DNA of 64,000 bases from Corylus avellana (GCF_901000735.1 NC_081547.1:17596013-17660012); one strand, 5' to 3'; shown: positions 36,341-48,863, counted from the stretch's first letter. Program-made: numbers and translations. Notes: generated by a model from the letters alone, not told the origin.

Positions 36341-39300
36341 AAAGCAGTAAAACTTTAATACTGTCTTTCTCAGAAAAAATATTTTCCTGCTCCAATGCTT
36401 TTCAAGCCATCATACTCCAAAACAGTAACTAATGTACTTAAAAACAACATAAACAAACATCTTCCTATATAATAAGTTGCATCTGCTAAGACTAGTAGTA
36501 CTAAGATATTTTTGTAAATTTCTAATCGCCGAGCTAACTGATAATTCCAACACGACACGCAATCCACGTGGAACTGCCATGCCAAAGAGCCACCCAGCCC
36601 ATGACATGTCAAAAAACCATCCACCATGGGTGCTATCACATTGAGAATCGAGTCAAATAAGGATGCCAAGACAGTCTGTTTTAGCACAATTAACATGAAG
36701 CTTGTACAATCATTTTTTATTTAAAAGGCTACAACTTGCTCTATGGCCTGGTGAGACAGTTAGCTGTTGAAGAGTAGATGAGATAGTTGTTTTGGAAGTC
36801 TGGTGAAAAGCTACTACAAAAAAATAAATAAATAAATGCCAGGCAATATTGAATAGGATATAATGAAGTGGAACATCTTATGGCGTAGGTTAAAATTGAT
36901 GTGTCTGTACACTTTTATGTCACTCATTCATGAATGCCCATTGCTTACATTGAGGTCATCCAAATTTCAAAGAGAGGATAGAGTCCAACCTCCATTTGTC
37001 CCTTCTTAGTAATTGAACTAATTAAGAATTTTAGATTCTAGTCTCTCTCTCTCTCTCTCCAATTAGCTGGCATAGAATACATTGAGAAGACAAAAAAAAA
37101 AAGGTAGAGAAAATATTAAGCATAAGGTTCTCTTAGGAATAATGTTGAAAAAATTGGAGTTATTTATATAGTCTATAGTGAATTATAGCTAAATGTTACT
37201 GCAATCACTAACATCAACTTTAATGATCAAATAAATGTAGAGATCAATCAGTCATAGTTTTATTTTAATTTGGGCTCCAGAAAATTTTATAAATCTCAGG
37301 ACTTTTATTCAATGTCATTTTTCTGCTACAATCCGTACCCTAATTCATCCAGAAAAAAGTCATTTGAAGTTTTGAGTATTTGAACATGTTAAGATTTCAA
37401 TTTTAAAGTTTAAACTGTATTACAGTCAAAACAACAATATTATAAAGGAAATTTCCAATTCAAAATTAAGCGCAGGCAGAATTGATCATTTGGTCATTTG
37501 GTCAGGCCGCCAATTGTTAAGCCAAAACCAAAAACTCCACATTGCTTAAACAACATAACAATTTCAGTAAAAGGGATCTAAAATGAATCTCAATCATCTT
37601 TATAGGTGGCTGGAATTTGGTTTGAATATTGGCCATACCCCAACATTTTGACAGTTCAAATCCATGACCAAAAAAGGAGTACAAACTACCATTCCACAAC
37701 TAACTCAGGTTCCTATGCCCCACTGATCCAATAAATGTCACGCTAATAGCAATCTCCAAAGTGGTAGTGATGCCAATGGGAAATCCACAAGCACGTAGTC
37801 TTTATTTAACAATGGAATGCTCATCCGCAAACATTAAAGTAACCAATGGCCCTACAACTCTTATCCAGAAACACCTTTGCACCACAGGCAAATCATTTAA
37901 GGGGAAAAAACAGAAAAAGAAAAAGAAAAAGAAAAATGTATGCGGAAACAGAACTCAAGTTGGACAATGATGTAAATAGAGTAATATAACCAAAGTGCTC
38001 AAATTTGATCCTTCAAGTGTTGAAGATAGTTTATGATACTCAGAGTGCTCAAGTAACACAAAGATTTATGTGAATACAAGAAATAAAAAACAAAATAAAA
38101 TAATAAAAAAAAAAAAGACAGTATGAAACTAGAACTTACAGTATCTTAAACTCAACACTCAACACTCAACTTACTAGAAGTATACCCCGCCAAATTTGAA
38201 GAAGCACCTCTGATCCACTACATGAATTACCAGAACCATAAATTTGCTGTGCCACAATCCTACAAGCTAATGACAAAGGATTGTGCAAGCAGACGATAAG
38301 CTTCAAGATGAAAAGAAGACAAGACACAACAATAACCGATCATAAACAAAGCATGAAATAAGATTGTCAGAACATCCTAGACCTTACGTGGCATATCGGA
38401 TTCTTACCTAGAAGAGGACCAGTCATACAATTTAACTGGAAGCACAAACACATGTAGGATAAGGCGCTTCCAATACTATACCGTATTTTCATTACTTCAA
38501 AAATAATGAACCTTACATAGACCACCTTATTTATTTATTTTTTATAAGTAACCTTATACAATACATAAACAACTACACACTAAGTTAGCACTGCTAAACA
38601 TACATAAATTAACCACAATGTTTATAAAGTCACAATTTTAACCATGGTCATTACATATTCTACCACCAGTTAAATTGGAGGTCAACAGATTCAGAGCTAT
38701 TAGTTCTGTTCCATTTTCTGCGCCAATGGGCTCAGTGACTCATCACAACCATGAGATTCTGTGGTGGATATAAATCATGTTACAGCCTTAAAGCTTTTGT
38801 TATTTCAGTAATCACCTTAGAATGGAATATTACAAGAGCAGTACAGGGAAATACCGGAACAAGGTCAGTGGGGGTACACCATTTTAGAGTTTGCTAAACC
38901 AAGAATAGTAGAAAAGGAGTGGAGGAGTAACAAAGGAATGGATTGGGGCAGAAATAAATGTAAACTTAGTTTTGATTCTGAAAGTTTATCTCCTGTCATG
39001 TCTGCAGCACTAAAGGCTCAATGTAGGTCAAAACAACTTTTAATGTGGATAAATAAATATCTAAACATTTATATACCATCTCGGGATTCTGCTTTGTTGG
39101 AAAACACTCTATTTCAGTGACTATCGGACACCAATATTAGAACCACAATAGTTTAACGTTCATGGACCACAAAGTTGATCATAGCACTAATGTCATTTTG
39201 TGTTGAAATGAATGGAACATATAATTCTCTTCCGAAAAAGTCATCTAACATTACAAGTGCTACCTATCTCCAAAAATGAGAATGGTTTTTTCTTCTTTTC

Positions 39301-39585
39301 TTTTCTTTTCTTTTCAAGCTTGTTGAAAAAGAGAGGGAGGAAAAAAAAAAAAAACCTTGGCTTATGCTCCCATTCTTGCTCCGATCACATTATCAAAAAA
39401 CCATTCATGAAGAAGAAGTTCCAACCTACTAAGGTTTCATCTCAAATGCTCTAAATGGGCTTTCATATGTTCAAAAGCCAAAAATATGAAAGCAATCACA
39501 AGCAGCCACCCAATGATACAAGTATTAAGGAAAAGAAAAGCCTTTAAGTCCACCACCATCCTCTCGCAATCTTAAAAACTACAGG
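36341..39585. other. About 3.2 kb with no recognised feature
   Basis: Moderately AT-rich unique-looking DNA. It contains a CT microsatellite (about 37043-37060) and a minus-strand tail-like phrase (TTACTTATAAAAAATAAA at about 38528-38545) that could be the 3' end of a short LINE or SINE. Short open frames (36370-36696 minus, 37517-37699 minus, 37761-37970 plus, 38938-39120 plus) carry no motif I recognise. It could contain introns or a non-coding transcript. Confidence 0.4.
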
Positions 39586-39589
39586 CATT

Positions 39590-42050
39590 TCTTTTATTTC
39601 TTTTATTTTTTTTGTTTTGATAAGTAAAATATCAAATACAAAATTTTGAAGAATACGCTTTAATTCAAGGTCCTCAAAACTTTTGTCATTCATTTTCCTC
39701 CATAAACATGATAAAAAGCACAGACACCATCTTCGACATAGCAACACTTTGCGGATTGCCAAAGGTCCACCAACAAGCATAAAGATCGACTACACATCTA
39801 GGCATAACACAAGACCAACCAAAACGACTGAAAAAGGCAATCCAAATGGCATAAGCCACGTCACAATGAAGAAGAAGATAGTCCATGGACTCCCCCATTT
39901 CTCATACACATACAACATCTGTCCACCATAATGAAATGCCACTTCATGAAATTATCCATGGTAAGGATCTTACCTCAAGCCGCTGGCCACGTGAAAAATG
40001 GCCACCCTCAAAGGAGGCTTAGTCCGCCACACACTCTTCCAAGGAAAGTGGCAACCTTCACTACAAACCAGGGAGCAATAGAAGGTTTAACATGAAAAAA
40101 CCCTCTTTTAGAAGGGACTCACAGCAACTTCTCTTTACTTCCTCATCTCATTCACAACACTTAAAAAAATGAGGCAACGACATTCACCTCCTAATCATGA
40201 GCTGATTTAGCAAAGCTTAGATTCCACAACATTGAGCCACCATAAAACTTGAAGTGAGCTGCAGCAAAGGCATCCTTTACACGAGCAATACCAGATAAAT
40301 CTGGGAAAGCCTCCTTTAGAGCCACATCCCCACACCACTAATCATACCAAAATCTAATCTTGGAGCCATCGCCCACCTCAAATCTGGTATGACACAAAAC
40401 TTCCTACCAACATTTTTCTAATATTCTTCCATAACCCCACCCCAAATGCTCCAAAAGGCTTAAGAGAACACCACCCGCCCAATGAACTGCCAAATTTAGA
40501 GTCCACTACCACTCTCCACCAAGCCTCTCTCTCAAGCCCATAGTGCAATAGCCATTTAGCTAAGAGAGCATAATTAGCCATTTGCTAGTGCGTCCTCCAG
40601 GAGAAGGAAGGGCAAGACTATTGTGTCATAGCCATTTGTGTAGGGGTGAGAGTGTTTGGTTAGGGGGCATCGTGTTGGTTTGTTTGTTTGAGGGTTTTTG
40701 GGTGGTTTTTTGGGTTTTTCTGGGGGTTCCTTTGGTTTCTCTAGGGTTGTTTTGAGGGTGTTTGGGTGGGTTTGTTGGGTGTTTTTTTTTTTGGGTTAGC
40801 TTTGGCTCCCCTTTGTATACTCCCAGTGTAATTAGGAGCACCACACACTCTTCTCCCTCTTTAATAAAACTTCTTATTACTTATAAAAAAACAGTTCCAA
40901 ATTTCCAAACCTCCAAAAAGCGGCGAACAAACTTTGGACTAGCTAACCAAGTTATATTTGAACTCTTCATCTAGCCCACCCCATAATACGGTTAGCAACA
41001 CTCACCGGGAGAGGAAAGTGAGACATGAACTACGTAGGCAAATTGGCAAGTGTGCTCCTAATAAGGGTAACCCTACCACCCTTGACAAATACATCATTTT
41101 CAAACTAGCCAACTATGACAACCCATAAAAAAACGCTAGCCACATCTACACTATTCCCCCAAAATGATTAGTCAATTTGAAGCTTTCCTAGAATTCCTTA
41201 TAAAGCCCAATTTCACTTAGTAACTAAGCAATGTGGAACTTGGCACTCGTAACTATCTTTATAAACCACCCACTCTATGTGAGCTATTCCTCATTTTTCT
41301 AATATGAGATTGAAGTGTTACACCAACCGACGCTCTTTCTTTTCTGTTCTAAATATGTTTGGCCTTGTAGGAAACCCCGAATGGTAGGCCGATACTTTAC
41401 CGACAAAGAGGAAACCCCACAACCTAGAATTCCAGCCAACCTTACCACATGTTCAACATTTCACACAGGAACTAATTCTCACTTCACCACGTTAACCTTT
41501 AAGCTTGAAGCAGGTTCAAAGCAAAGGAATAAGCACCGAAAATGATGAAGATGAGTTGGATGAGCACCACAAAAGATCAAGATATCATCAACAAACAGAA
41601 GGTGAGAGAAAACAAGCCCACCAACATTACCCATAGAGAAACCAACCAATAGCCCTCCACTAACAGTAGCAGAAATCATTCAACCTAATGCCTCCATCAC
41701 AAGGACAAACAACAAGGGGGATAAGGGATCCCCTTGTCTCAAACCACGAGAGCTACTTAAAAAGCCTGTTGGAGTAACTTTTACCAAAACCAGAAACGCA
41801 CCAAAGAAATGCAGTGAGCTACCCAAGAGCACCAGTTCTCCCCAAAACTACACCTCTGCAGCATATACAATAAAAAGTCCCAATTAACATGATCATAAGC
41901 CTTTTCAAGATCCATTTTGCAAATAACACCCGGCTCATCAGATCTTTGTCTATATCAAGACACTCGTTGGCGATAAAAACAGGATCTAGGATTTGCCTAC
42001 CTCTTATGAAAGCATTTTACAACTTAGAGATGATCTTCTCCAACACCATC
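39590..42050 (-). mobile_element. L1-type LINE, 5'-truncated and decayed
   Basis: On the minus strand from about 42050, broken frames encode L1-type reverse transcriptase: a [21 protein letters not shown] block near 41950-42012, a diverged [11 protein letters not shown] region near 41880-41910, and the catalytic-type FSHLLFVDDILIFC at 41479-41679. Further on are the downstream [17 protein letters not shown] block (40378-40581) and a zf-RVT-like region (39686-39898, LLLHCDVAYAIW). It ends with TACTTATCAAAAC and an A-rich tail at about 39594-39620. Many stops are present. A second LINE 3' end interrupts it at about 40620-40890. Confidence 0.85.
40620..40890 (+). mobile_element. LINE 3' end nested in the older LINE
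   Basis: A G/T-rich stretch is followed by CTTTGTATACTCCCAGTGTA, a short CTTCTCCCTCTTTAATAAAAC segment and TTATTACTTATAAAAAAA, the typical 3' end of plant L1 elements, here on the plus strand. It lies inside the minus-strand LINE, so it is a later 5'-truncated insertion. Exact ends and target duplication were not resolved. Confidence 0.7.
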
Positions 42051-42820
42051 TTTTGTTGTTATGTGGGGCAGTTCACAAGCAATTTGGGGATCATTTATTT
42101 CCTAAACCAATAACAAGTGGGATTTTGAAATTGAGAGAAGTCCTACTTTCATCAATTTACTTTTATTTGAAATTGTACGGTCAATTTTCTACCAACAAAA
42201 AAATGCTGCACTTTGTGTCCACTGTACTGCCAAGAGTGCATGATTTCTCAAAAGAAGGGTTACCTACTAAGATACGTTTGCTTACACTAAGAGCATAATA
42301 TGTTGAAAAAGAGAACTAAGACAAGCAAAATTTTCAAATGCCATTTTGGTGAACTACAAAGTAACAATTCTATATGATACTTACCACTTTCTGAAACGCA
42401 ATAGTCATTTTCAAATGCCCTTTAACATTTATTCCTGTGATACTGACGCAAGATAATAGCAATTCCTGAGACAAGATTAGATCAATGAGAAACTAAATCT
42501 TACACAGCATATCAGAAGCAACAAAACATTCTCCTATACCAGAAGCAAACATCAACCCTAACAGTCAATTGCAGATTTTACCTAAGCATCAGTCCTAGGG
42601 CTTTAAAAACTTGAAATGGTATCTACACAACTATAGCTAATGAAATTTGAATTAGTCATACTCGAGACAATATCATTGCTAAACCATAGAAGTGGTGACA
42701 GCAAAACTAGGAAGCAACAGAAATAAGATGATCAGCACAGCAATCGAATAAAACATAAAAACAAGGGCAAGGAACCCACAATGATCCATGACCAGCAGAT
42801 ATCTTCAAATGCAACAGGAA
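42051..42820. other. Intergenic, no recognised gene
   Basis: AT-rich DNA with only short chance frames (for example 41993-42298 plus, which overlaps the LINE antisense). No repeat structure stood out. Confidence 0.35.
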
Positions 42821-42987
42821 GAGAAATGTTACACTCCCACTCTCACACTACTTGACATAGCACTAAAAAATAACATTACATTTTGGATGAATCATTATTG
42901 AATTTGAATTCAATAATAATTTTTAGTACCACATCAAAGAGTGTGCATTTGGAAGTGTGAGAATGAGAGTGTTTGTAGCATTTCTCC
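42821..42987. mobile_element. Foldback MITE
   Basis: Arms GAGAAATGTTACACTCCCAC and the inverse of GTGTTTGTAGCATTTCTCC, followed by further pairing (CTCTCACAC with GTGTGAGAATGAGAG) and a central palindrome TATTGAATTTGAATTCAATA. About 167 bp, non-coding. The target duplication is not clear. Confidence 0.7.
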
Positions 42988-44041
42988 AATAAGAAAGCAC
43001 AAAACAATGTGGCACAGTAAACTAGAAAGCAAGAAATACCATACGACACTAGAAGTGGTCAAGATGATCAAAACCAACACAGAATAATGCAATGCAACTC
43101 TTGTAAGAAAAAAGTAACGAACAAAGTAGTGGTTTAAATTCACTACAGATCCCAATGACACATTTTTCATCTGCCTGAGCCAAATAAATTGTAGCAAAAC
43201 CCACAAATTACGTCCCAAATGAAGAGAAATTTTAACCTAGCAAAACCCTTTACTTAGACCCAATATCTTATAGAGAGCATAGAACAAGAATAAAATAACA
43301 GTAAAAGTTAAAAATTGTAAGGTAAATAAAAATAAAATTCAAATATATTAGACAAAGAAACGAAATGCTTACATTGGTTATGAATGCTTCTTCTTTTTTT
43401 TCTCATATCCAATAATTACTTTCATTTTCTTAACATTTAAAGAGAAGCAAAATATTCTCACCTGCCAAAATGTCAAATGGCTTGTGAAGGGTTCGAAAAG
43501 TTTGGCCGAAGACAGTTGATTACGACATTAGAAGCCTGGGTTAGGGACTGTGATACGGGTCCCTTCAGTTGCTGAGAAAATTTAGGAAAGGAAAAGAGAG
43601 CAAAATCTGGAGTGTAAGTAGATTCCATTGCTTGGAAATAATACGAAAACCCCATCTTAATTGTACTTTTCCGTAAGCGTCCTAAATTCCTTCTCTCGTT
43701 TCATGCACCCGTTACCGGACTGGGTGATCACAACGACACCGTTTCTTATTTCTGAGACATGATCTGCTTGTTTCTTGTTTTTTATTCAATATTATCGTTA
43801 AGGGAAAAGTTCAAATATTCTATCATTGCCAATATTTCTCAAACGAGAAAAACTTAAATGAGGATAGTGCACAAAACCATCCTTTTGTGCCCACTAATGA
43901 GGGGTTATCCCCTCAGTATGGAACATATTAACGAAAGAGGGCTGTTAGGTGTCCTAAAATTTTTTCCAAATGATGTGGAAAGCACTATCTTGGGAAAGAG
44001 TGGGAGACAAAGTAGAGAAAATGAGAATTTTTTAAGGATCC
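42988..44041. other. Intergenic, no secure gene
   Basis: A minus-strand frame at 43473-43655 (60 codons) is followed just after its stop by a donor-like CAG/GTGAGA near 43460, which could be the first, non-coding exon of an unrecognised transcript. No downstream exons were recognised. A plus-strand frame at 43858-44205 includes the SINE-like sequence and is not protein-like. Confidence 0.3.
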
Positions 44042-44115
44042 TCCAAAAGGTAGCTCAATCGGCTAGAATCACGCCTAATAAAGCGGAAGTCACTAGTTCG
44101 AATCTCTTCACCCCT
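44042..44115 (+). repeat. tRNA-derived SINE-like sequence
   Basis: GGTAGCTCAATCGGCTAGA (about 44048) resembles a pol III box A, and TAGTTCGAATC (about 44094) resembles box B, about 35-45 bp apart, with an anticodon-arm-like segment CGCCTAATAAAGCGG between. Acceptor-stem pairing is absent, and an A-rich stretch follows. This fits a tRNA-derived SINE head or tRNA pseudogene rather than a working tRNA. Confidence 0.55.
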
Positions 44116-44269
44116 CTTTTAAGAAAAAAAATGCTTGCCACATCATTTGGGAAGCATTTTGAAAAGAATCTCTTAGGATGTCTAGCATTATCCTTAACAA
44201 AATAAAACCAAACCACTTGATTATATCAAGTTTAATCAATTATTTTTAAAAAAACACAAATAAAAAAAT

Positions 44270-44470
44270 GCTTTGCAATGAGAGATCAGCCACATCTGGG
44301 TGGTTGGCTGCCACCACTAAGCCATTTGGGGTCGCCGCGCTGCCACCCCCATGGCGTATGGGGTGGCTAGCGAACCACCCCCAAGCCATGGGGGTGGCTG
44401 CGCACCACCCTAGAACTCGCTAGGGGTGGCTGGATGACCCTCCCCCCAGCCCGGGTGGCTACACAAACAC
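44270..44470. repeat. GC-rich palindromic GGGTGGC repeat cluster
   Basis: Multiple GGGTGGCT and inverse (AGCCACCC, ACCACCC) words alternate at about 20-40 bp spacing, so the 200-bp segment can form several hairpins. The same word occurs in the core of the MITE at 24122-24564, suggesting a related MITE family. The flanks contain AT-rich sequences with TATCAAGT and TATGATCAAGT phrases. Confidence 0.5.
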
Positions 44471-44769
44471 CCCTTCACTTTTGTTTATTTGGTATGATCA
44501 AGTGTGATTGTGTCTTTTATATAAGAGCAAGTTTAGTATGATGGGCTGAGGTGTCACCTCCTAATTGGTGGCACAAAACACACATTTTGTGCAATGACCG
44601 CTAATTTTAAATTACCAAGGTGTCACTTCCCAAACTACTATTGAGTTAATCTGAAAAGTATATTTTAACTCATCGAATTATCACTAATTTTACAATTATG
44701 CATCTAAACTTTTAAAAGTAAGGCCCTACTTACTACCATCAAATTAGATACTCTTGGGTCATGGATCGG

Positions 44770-45910
44770 TGTTTTGAGTTTTAAATGATACTTGCAAGTG
44801 CACAAATCATGTGCAATATAGTGTATGCAAGTGCGAGGTCGATCCACGGGGAATTGCGTTGCAAAAATCAAATTTTAATCTAAACTAATTCTATTTTAAC
44901 CTAGTTCCGAAGTTAGAGTGATTTTGTCGTGCAAAATGAAATAAACTGATAAAATCAAATGAATAAAATCACTAAGGTTTTCAGAATCCATCATACCAAA
45001 TCAATATGACACACTTTCATGTTTTTGCTCATAAATCCAAACATGTTATATTTTTTTATAAACCCTATTGAAAGATTCAATGAATCCATCTGTTGTACAA
45101 ATCACAACGAATATCCAATTTAAACCAAATCATCTAATGCATCCGTTTAATCAACGAATCACAATGGATATCCGATTTAAATTGAATGATTCGATGTATC
45201 TGTCGGATGAAAGACATTGAATATCATTTTTTTTTTTTTTTTTGCATTATTAATCAAACATTCAATCACAAGAATTTACTCAAATAATTGAAATGAAATA
45301 GAACATCAAACTTTATTAATATGATGGAATTGTATGAACAATCACATGAAAGTATGAACGTAAATCATTGGCAAGGCTTTATCCTCAACCTTAATTGAAG
45401 GATTTAGTCTCGCATGACTAAAAACAACATAATTAATTCAATTGACAACATCTAGAAAACAAACTTACAAAGAGAGACGTCCCAAAAAGCTCAAGAACGA
45501 CTCTAGGTCGAAATTAGGCTCTAAACGGTGCCTCCCAACGTGTGTTTACAATAGAAAAATATGCTATAAATGCTAAAAATATAGGGTTTCGGCGCTGCCA
45601 AGTCAACCCTAGTGCACTCAATGGCACACTAGGTGTGCTCGAGCGCACTCGGGCGTGCTTTAAGGTTCCTGCGGTGCAACACATGGGTGTTGCATGTTTG
45701 GATGAATGCAAGGGTGCGCTCGAGCGCACTTCTAGAGATGCTCTTCTTCAATTTCTTTACAAGTTTCACACAAAAGGCCGCAGTTTTCTCTTAATGACTT
45801 ACAAAACACTAAAACACCAAAGCTAACCAAAAACATTAGAAAATAACAAAGCTAAAGGTTTAACAAATACAAGTTAAGGGGCCTACATATGCAATATTTG
45901 GCACTCATCA
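44770..45910 (-). mobile_element. Solo LTR, second gypsy-like family
   Basis: A 1141-bp segment begins TGTTTTGAGTTTT and ends GGCACTCATCA (plus strand), with an imperfect 5-bp target duplication ATCGG (44765-44769) / ATCAG (45911-45915). By comparison with the Athila-like LTRs (GCACTTGCAAGT near one end, GGGGCCTACATATGC near the other) it reads on the minus strand. It carries the palindrome GTGCGCTCGAGCGCAC (45714-45729) and a second CTCGAGCGCAC copy near 45638. No internal region adjoins it. Confidence 0.75.
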
Positions 45911-46452
45911 ATCAGCCACTGAAAAGCCCAACACCTCCAGGCCCGGTCCAATATGCAAGCTCACCAAGGGCATAACAGTCTTTCCACCGAGGGTACAATG
46001 ATCCTTCGACAAGTGAAGGAAACCCACGTTCACTAATGAATGTGGGATGTGCCTAGTGTCCAAGCAAAGCCCCCATGTTCACCAGAACGTGGCCTAACCG
46101 TCAGCGCCAAACGGAGACACGTGTGCCCGAGGATAACTCGGGTACCCACGTCCAACACAAGCATGACCGAGCCACCCACTAACATACTCCTCAATCTCAT
46201 GACCGTGGAGTAACCCCCAACCCACGATCCACTTCACCAGCATTGCGCAAGTGGATTCTCAGGAGCGTGGGGCCGAGAATTCCGGGGCGACAACCACTAC
46301 TTGATGCCTATAAAAGGGAAGCTCCAATTCATTATTTGGTAATCACAATTCTCTCTCAAGCTCTCATTGCGTATTTGCTCTCTCTATCTCAAAACAAACA
46401 CTAACTTAGGCATCGGAACTATCTCCTGCCTGTACACCTTGGAAACTCTTAT
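45911..46452 (+). mobile_element. LTR fragment with TATA box
   Basis: CCTATAAAAG (46307-46316) is followed by a leader of the type ACAATTCTCTCTCAAGCTC and the phrase ACTTAGGCATCGGA, which is typical of Tat-lineage plant LTRs downstream of the TATA box. The upstream part is GC-richer and contains ACACGTGT. The left boundary is hidden by the solo LTR insertion. It is not the same family as the LTR at 48143-48863. Confidence 0.5.
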
Positions 46453-46461
46453 CCTACTTTT

Positions 46462-47537
46462 TTATTTTGCAGAAGCCTTGATTGCAACAGGTTTGTCCGA
46501 TTGAGTACTAACTTTATGTGACCTAGTTTTCTTACTTTGAACCCGAGCAGGAGATTTCTGGGCCGCTTTGTCCAAAGGCAGAACCATTTTTTTCGGCTTT
46601 CCCCGGCGATCCAAGAAGACCTTGTTGTTAGGAATCCGATAGCCTAAGTGCTCCCGAAGAGGAAGGTCGGTTATGATGGTGCTAAAAGCCATCCGGGCCT
46701 CATTCTCAGGAAGTTGGGAGAAAGCCAATATGTGATCAACTCGATGCTATTGCTCCGGGTTTAGCTTGGGACACTCCTCCCTATCGGAAGAAATAAATCC
46801 GCTTATAAGGAATAAAAAAACCCAAATTGAAGAAAGGGAAAAGCAAGAACACTTACAATCTTCTTGGGAGGTCCCCCACTCCCAGGGAATCATGTGCTTT
46901 AGTGGTAAAGTCTTGAACGGGGATGCCTCCCAATCGCTAGATATGTAAAAGAATTGTTTCGACCAGTGCTTGTTGTTGGAGTAGGTAGAACCAAGCTTGA
47001 TGAATTGGTTCTTCCAGCGAACAATAAAAGTCACTGTCTCGGTAGCTTGGTAGAAGTGGGGGCCAAATATGTTGAGAAATTCAAGGATAGACATCACTTG
47101 TCCCGGGAAGACAGTCGGCCATTGCAGGAAGGTGGCTAAAAAATATTGCCACCCATTTGGCATCAACCGGTGCCACACCCAGATAGGGTAACAGCTCCCT
47201 AATAATGGGAGACAAATTCCAGCTCGAAACATGTGTTCATATATATATATCCAGGGCCACCGACCATCCTAGTAGAATCATCGAGAAAGTGAAGTCGTAT
47301 TGAAGAAGGAATTTCATAGTTGTGTCGGAGTACCTTTTGGTTAGCCGGCGCAAAGCAAGACCTCTGTTGACGTGGAAAATCTAAACAGAGAGAAGACCTA
47401 ACGTTGAAGAGCGGAGTCTTTGTGGAAGAACGAGCCTTTGAAGAAGAGCCCCTACTTTGACGGATTAGAGGGACTTTAGGGGAGTAGCCACCAGAAAGCT
47501 CTCTGTCCAGAGGTTAGGGTTGGTTGGAAGAAGACAT
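46462..47537 (-). pseudogene. Antisense ORF of a Tat-type element (putative gypsy-type transposon domain)
   Basis: A minus-strand coding remnant starts at an ATG at about 47537 and is broken by an early stop (MSSSNQP then stop). It continues through 46747-47232 and 46462-46728. Blocks such as MPNGWQYFLATFLQWP, NIFGPHF, and the SNNKHW...FFYISSDWE region resemble the plant domain called putative gypsy type transposon. In Tat-lineage retrotransposons this kind of ORF is antisense, just upstream of the 3' LTR, and that is the arrangement here: an LTR with a polypurine tract follows on the plus strand at 48118-48863. Function of the domain is not established. Confidence 0.6.
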
Positions 47538-48142
47538 GAGTATAGAATTGAAGACGAAAGCTTTGAAAATTTGAAGGATACGAAGAAGCAAGAATTCAAT
47601 GCGAGGAATGGTGAGGAAAAGGAGAAGAAAACTATTTTTAAGGAAAGACCTCGGGTGAATCAACGAAGCATTCATGCGAAGGAGTAAGTACAAGTTTTAG
47701 AGACCAAAAAAGACCTAGACCCGCTGCCCGGAGATAAGAAGAAAGGTTTAGAATGATGAATTGTAGTCCAGTCAATACCGAGATGACCAACGAAGGTCTT
47801 CCCATCAAAAGGAGTGATGGAGTAACCATTCAGTATCCGACACCTGTCTCAAAAGCCCACGCGCCTAAGCACGGATCACTCTGAAGGAGACACGTGGAGA
47901 CTGCAGCGGCACATTTATGAGAAACGGACAAAATATTTAAATGGCCAAAAGACCAGATGAAGTAGCCGGATATTCTGGATGTACAGTTGTCAAATTAGAG
48001 AACAGTTGTCAGATCAAAGAATAGTTGTCGGGTTCTGAAGACAGCTGTATAACCGCGGATAACAAATCTTGCCGTTAAAAGAAGCCAAAAACTCAGAATT
48101 CCCTTCTTTCAACTCACGAAAAGAAGGAATTCAGAGGGTAAT

Positions 48143-48863
48143 TGTTACACACATATTTTTATGGGATCCGAACCCATGGGCCCGGGTCATGAAAGAATAA
48201 AGATGTGGGCCATGACATCATCAAAAGCCCAGAATTCACTCAAAGGATTGACCTCATCAACAACTCAACTTGTCTTGGGAAAGTATAGTCAACAGCATCC
48301 CCGGATATTATAACCTTCGGACATCACAAGTAGAAAATACGAAATACTAGGTCTAGAAAGATCTCTTACCGAGCTTATAACTGTAATTGAGCTCATATAA
48401 TAGGAAACAATCTACTTGTCATTTGCAAGTGTGGAGCGCTAGTTATGGGACATGCAGATATTATTGGAACAGTTATAAGCCCCATTCGTGGGCAGAACAT
48501 TAACACCCAGAATTGTTACACAAAACCCATGATTACACATTAAGTTGTTGCAGCGTTAGATTTAGATCCTAATGGACAGAAGATCGGATCATTAACTCTT
48601 CCATCGGTTACGCCCAGATCCCAGATCCTTCGCCCAGATCCCAGATCCTTCGCCCAACCATCATTGCCATCCAAATAGTCTACCCTATAAGGGGTTGAAG
48701 ACACCAAAGAAGGGAGGTATGTGACATGATATAGATTACTCTACACTCTTGCCAGACAGATAACTGACTTTTTCATCGGAGAAGGATTTACTAGAAACAT
48801 CCCAACGCGTTCTATTAACCGTTTGTTCATTTTACAGATCACCAAAGGGGAGCAGTGTTGACA
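48143..48863 (+). mobile_element. Tat-like 3' LTR with polypurine tract
   Basis: The 721-bp segment starts TGTTACACAC and ends CAGTGTTGACA, with inverted TGTTA/TGACA ends. A purine-rich stretch, AAGAAGGAATTCAGAGGG (48121-48138), directly precedes it, as at a 3' LTR on the plus strand. A duplicated phrase CGCCCAGATCCCAGATCCTT occurs near 48611-48650. The region 47538-48120 is the non-coding DNA between the antisense ORF and this LTR. No matching 5' LTR was found. Confidence 0.6.

Noticed and set aside
43473..43655. First exon of a protein-coding gene on the minus strand
   Set aside because: The frame stops before the donor-like site and no downstream exons or homology were found.
44042..44115. 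Functional tRNA gene
   Set aside because: Acceptor stem and D-arm pairing are missing, and only box A-like and box B-like sequences remain.
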